A program made the position numbers and the translations under genes. A model generated the notes under the pieces. It was not told the origin of the DNA, ran no database searches, and saw only the letters and a list, made by a program, of their open reading frames with translations. A DNA stretch of 7,416 bases from an uncultured Clostridia bacterium (GTDB lineage Bacteria; Bacillota; Clostridia; Christensenellales; UBA1242). The stretch spans positions 1 to 7,416 of the forward strand of contig CALVNU010000045.1 of the NCBI GenBank assembly GCA_944349915.1, read 5' to 3'. Positions 6,158-7,416 of this stretch are shown here, one piece after another. The first letter of the stretch is position 1, and each line of letters starts with the position of its first letter.

Positions 6158-6186
6158 TTGACTTAAACCAAATATTGTAGTAAAAT
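6158..6186 (+). promoter_or_regulatory. ruvCAB promoter, sigma-A type
   Basis: TTGACT (6158-6163) and TAAAAT (6181-6186) are separated by exactly 17 bp, each one base from consensus. The predicted start of transcription is 6192-6194, which coincides with the ruvC ATG at 6193. This is the only convincing promoter between the recN terminator and ruvC, and probably drives the whole ruvC-ruvA-ruvB run. Confidence 0.77.
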
Positions 6187-6192
6187 TTAGTC

Positions 6193-6681
6193 ATGATAGT
6201 TTTAGGAATAGACCCAGGATATGCAATAATTGGATATGGCGTTTTGGATACAAGCAAGTCAAGCATGCTTGTAGATTATGGCGCAATTATCACGCCAAAA
6301 GAAGATTCAATGCCAGTAAGGCTTGAGAATATAGATAAAAGTCTAAAATTTTTATTTGATAAGTTTAAACCAGATGTTGTTGCTATTGAGGAACTGTTTT
6401 ATTTTAAAAATCAAAAGACGATTATTCAAGTTGCGCAAGCAAGAGGAGTTATTTTGCTTGCTTGCCAAAAATATTGCGGGAATATTTATGAATATACCCC
6501 TTTGCAAATAAAGCAGGCGTTGACTGGACAGGGTAGAGCGGAAAAGGCTCAAGTGCAGTTTATGGTTAAAGCTATCCTTGGACTTGATAAGATTCCAAAA
6601 CCAGATGACGCTGCGGATGCTCTTGCTGTGGCAATATGTCATAGTCAATCAAGTCCGATGTTAAATACAAACAGAGTATAG
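6193..6681 (+). CDS. ruvC: Holliday junction resolvase RuvC
   Basis: A dimeric endonuclease that cuts Holliday junctions symmetrically after RuvAB branch migration. The 162 residues carry the RNase H-like fold and the four acidic metal ligands: Asp7 in VLGIDPG, Glu66 in VVAIEELF, and Asp139 and Asp142 in PDDAADALAVAICH. The ATG at 6193 is the only usable start. The frame upstream reads GTC, TTA, AAT, TAA going 5'-ward, with no alternative start before the stop, and moving downstream would remove Asp7. No Shine-Dalgarno sequence precedes it, and the promoter places the mRNA 5' end on the ATG, so the message is probably leaderless. The stop TAG (6679-6681) overlaps the ruvA ribosome-binding site. 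RuvC suits a clostridial rather than bacillar host. Confidence 0.96.
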   Translation: MIVLGIDPGYAIIGYGVLDTSKSSMLVDYGAIITPKEDSMPVRLENIDKSLKFLFDKFKPDVVAIEELFYFKNQKTIIQVAQARGVILLACQKYCGNIYEYTPLQIKQALTGQGRAEKAQVQFMVKAILGLDKIPKPDDAADALAVAICHSQSSPMLNTNRV

Positions 6682-6689
6682 GAGAAAAT

Positions 6690-7280
6690 ATGATATCTTT
6701 TTTAGTTGGGGTTATAGAAGAAAAAAATGAAAATGAATTGATTTTGGATGTAAACGGAGTGGGTTATAGCCTTCAAGTTTCATCCAACACATTGTCGTCA
6801 ATTCCGCTTGCGGGTGAAACGATAAAGGTGTATACATACATGGCAGTTCGAGAAGACAGTGTGTCTTTATTTGGTTTTTCTACCAAAGAAGAAAGAGAGT
6901 TGTTTTACAAATTGATTTCTGTAAGCGGTGTTGGGCCTAAAATGGCAATAGCCATTCTTTCTGGCATGAGTTTGAGTGATCTTATTTTGGCAATTATTCA
7001 AGAGGATAGCAAATTGCTTTCTAGAATAAAAGGGCTTGGCAAGAAAACTGCAGAAAGAATTTGCTTGGAACTCAAAGATAAATTGGACGCAAATATGCAG
7101 AGTGAGAATCAAACCTTTGCAAGTGATTATAATGAAGATGCAGTTCAAATGGCGACAGACACTTTGATAAGTCTTGGTATTAATAAAAATGAAGCATACA
7201 TGCTTGCGCGTGCAAATGCGCAAAACGATGCAACAGCAGAAGAGATAATTTCTAAAGCATTAAGGGGGTATAAAGGTTGA
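6690..7280 (+). CDS. ruvA: Holliday junction branch migration protein RuvA
   Basis: Tetrameric protein that holds the Holliday junction in an open square and loads the RuvB motor. The 196 residues show the normal three domains: an OB-fold (about 1-63, MISFLVGVIEEKNENELILD, VNGVGYSLQV), a helix-hairpin-helix domain with two motifs (SVSGVGPKMA 77-86 and IKGLGKKTAE 113-122), and a flexible linker. The C-terminal RuvB-binding domain (about 146-196) ends in ATAEEIISKALRGYKG. AGGAGA at 6680-6685 is the ribosome-binding site and shares bases with the ruvC stop, giving an 8-bp gap and tight operon coupling. The stop TGA (7278-7280) overlaps the probable TTG start of ruvB. Confidence 0.97.
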   Translation: MISFLVGVIEEKNENELILDVNGVGYSLQVSSNTLSSIPLAGETIKVYTYMAVREDSVSLFGFSTKEERELFYKLISVSGVGPKMAIAILSGMSLSDLILAIIQEDSKLLSRIKGLGKKTAERICLELKDKLDANMQSENQTFASDYNEDAVQMATDTLISLGINKNEAYMLARANAQNDATAEEIISKALRGYKG

Positions 7281-7416
7281 ACGACGAGGAGAGATTTGTG
7301 CAAAGCACTAAAAATTTGACGGATGCCGAAATTGAAAATTCATTAAGACCAACCACTCTTGATGAATACATTGGACAGACCAAGGTTAAAGAGGCGTTGA
7401 GTGTTTACATACAGGC
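7277..7416 (+). CDS. ruvB: Holliday junction branch migration ATPase RuvB, N-terminal fragment (3' truncated by window)
   Basis: The first 46 codons of the hexameric AAA+ motor that drives branch migration with RuvA. The motif SLRPTTLDEYIGQTKVKEAL is characteristic of the RuvB N terminus; the Walker motifs lie beyond the window. I place the start at TTG 7277, overlapping the ruvA stop as TTGA. The residues that follow (NDEERFVQS) then align with the conserved MDERLVSS opening of Bacillus RuvB, and AAGGGGG (7262-7268) lies 8 nt upstream. An alternative GTG at 7298, with AGGAG (7287-7291) 6 nt before it, would drop that conserved segment. The frame is closed upstream by TAA at 7271-7273. Confidence 0.93.
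   Translation, partial: MNDEERFVQSTKNLTDAEIENSLRPTTLDEYIGQTKVKEALSVYIQ

Noticed and set aside
1..7416. CRISPR array, prophage, insertion sequence with transposase, or defence system
   Set aside because: No regularly spaced repeats, transposase, phage or nuclease-effector genes were seen; all recognisable genes are core housekeeping genes.

Overview
The window is an AT-rich bacterial chromosomal segment. Its eight genes all lie on the + strand, and no gene was recognised on the - strand. Gene content points to a Bacillota (Firmicutes) member of clostridial type. The pair argR-recN is a classic Firmicutes neighbourhood. A NifS-like cysteine desulfurase sits next to a short ThiI without a rhodanese domain, as in the Bacillus NifZ/ThiI arrangement. 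The presence of RuvC argues against Bacilli, which normally use RecU as resolvase. I cannot assign a genus.

Layout: (1) 1-842 is the 3' third of pheT, overlapping by 4 bp a cysteine desulfurase (839-1954). (2) After a 157-bp AT-rich gap comes thiI (2112-3278), closed by an intrinsic terminator (3300-3324). (3) A 471-bp intergenic region carries little recognisable in its first half. Its second half is dense in AT-rich repeats, ARG-box-like sites and a strong sigma-A-type promoter (TTGCAT-17-TATAAT) for argR (3750-4202). (4) recN (4214-5884) follows argR after 11 bp and ends in an intrinsic terminator (5923-5949). (5) That terminator lies inside a 186-bp block (5923-6108) of four perfect inverted repeats that can fold into a four-way junction. 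(6) A second strong promoter (TTGACT-17-TAAAAT) places its predicted transcription start on the ruvC ATG. The run ruvC (6193-6681), ruvA (6690-7280) and ruvB (from 7277, cut by the window end) follows as an operon.

Functionally there are three modules. The first is tRNA-related: phenylalanine charging, and delivery of persulfide sulfur to ThiI for 4-thiouridine in tRNA (and possibly thiamine thiazole). The second is the arginine repressor, with sequence features suggesting autoregulation, co-transcribed with the SMC-like repair ATPase RecN. The third is the complete RuvABC Holliday-junction branch-migration and resolution machine.

The coding genes are ordinary housekeeping genes with intact motifs. 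The parts most worth a second look are non-coding: the four-way-junction element between recN and ruvC, the apparently leaderless ruvC transcript, and a 14-bp inverted repeat centred on the predicted argR transcription start.
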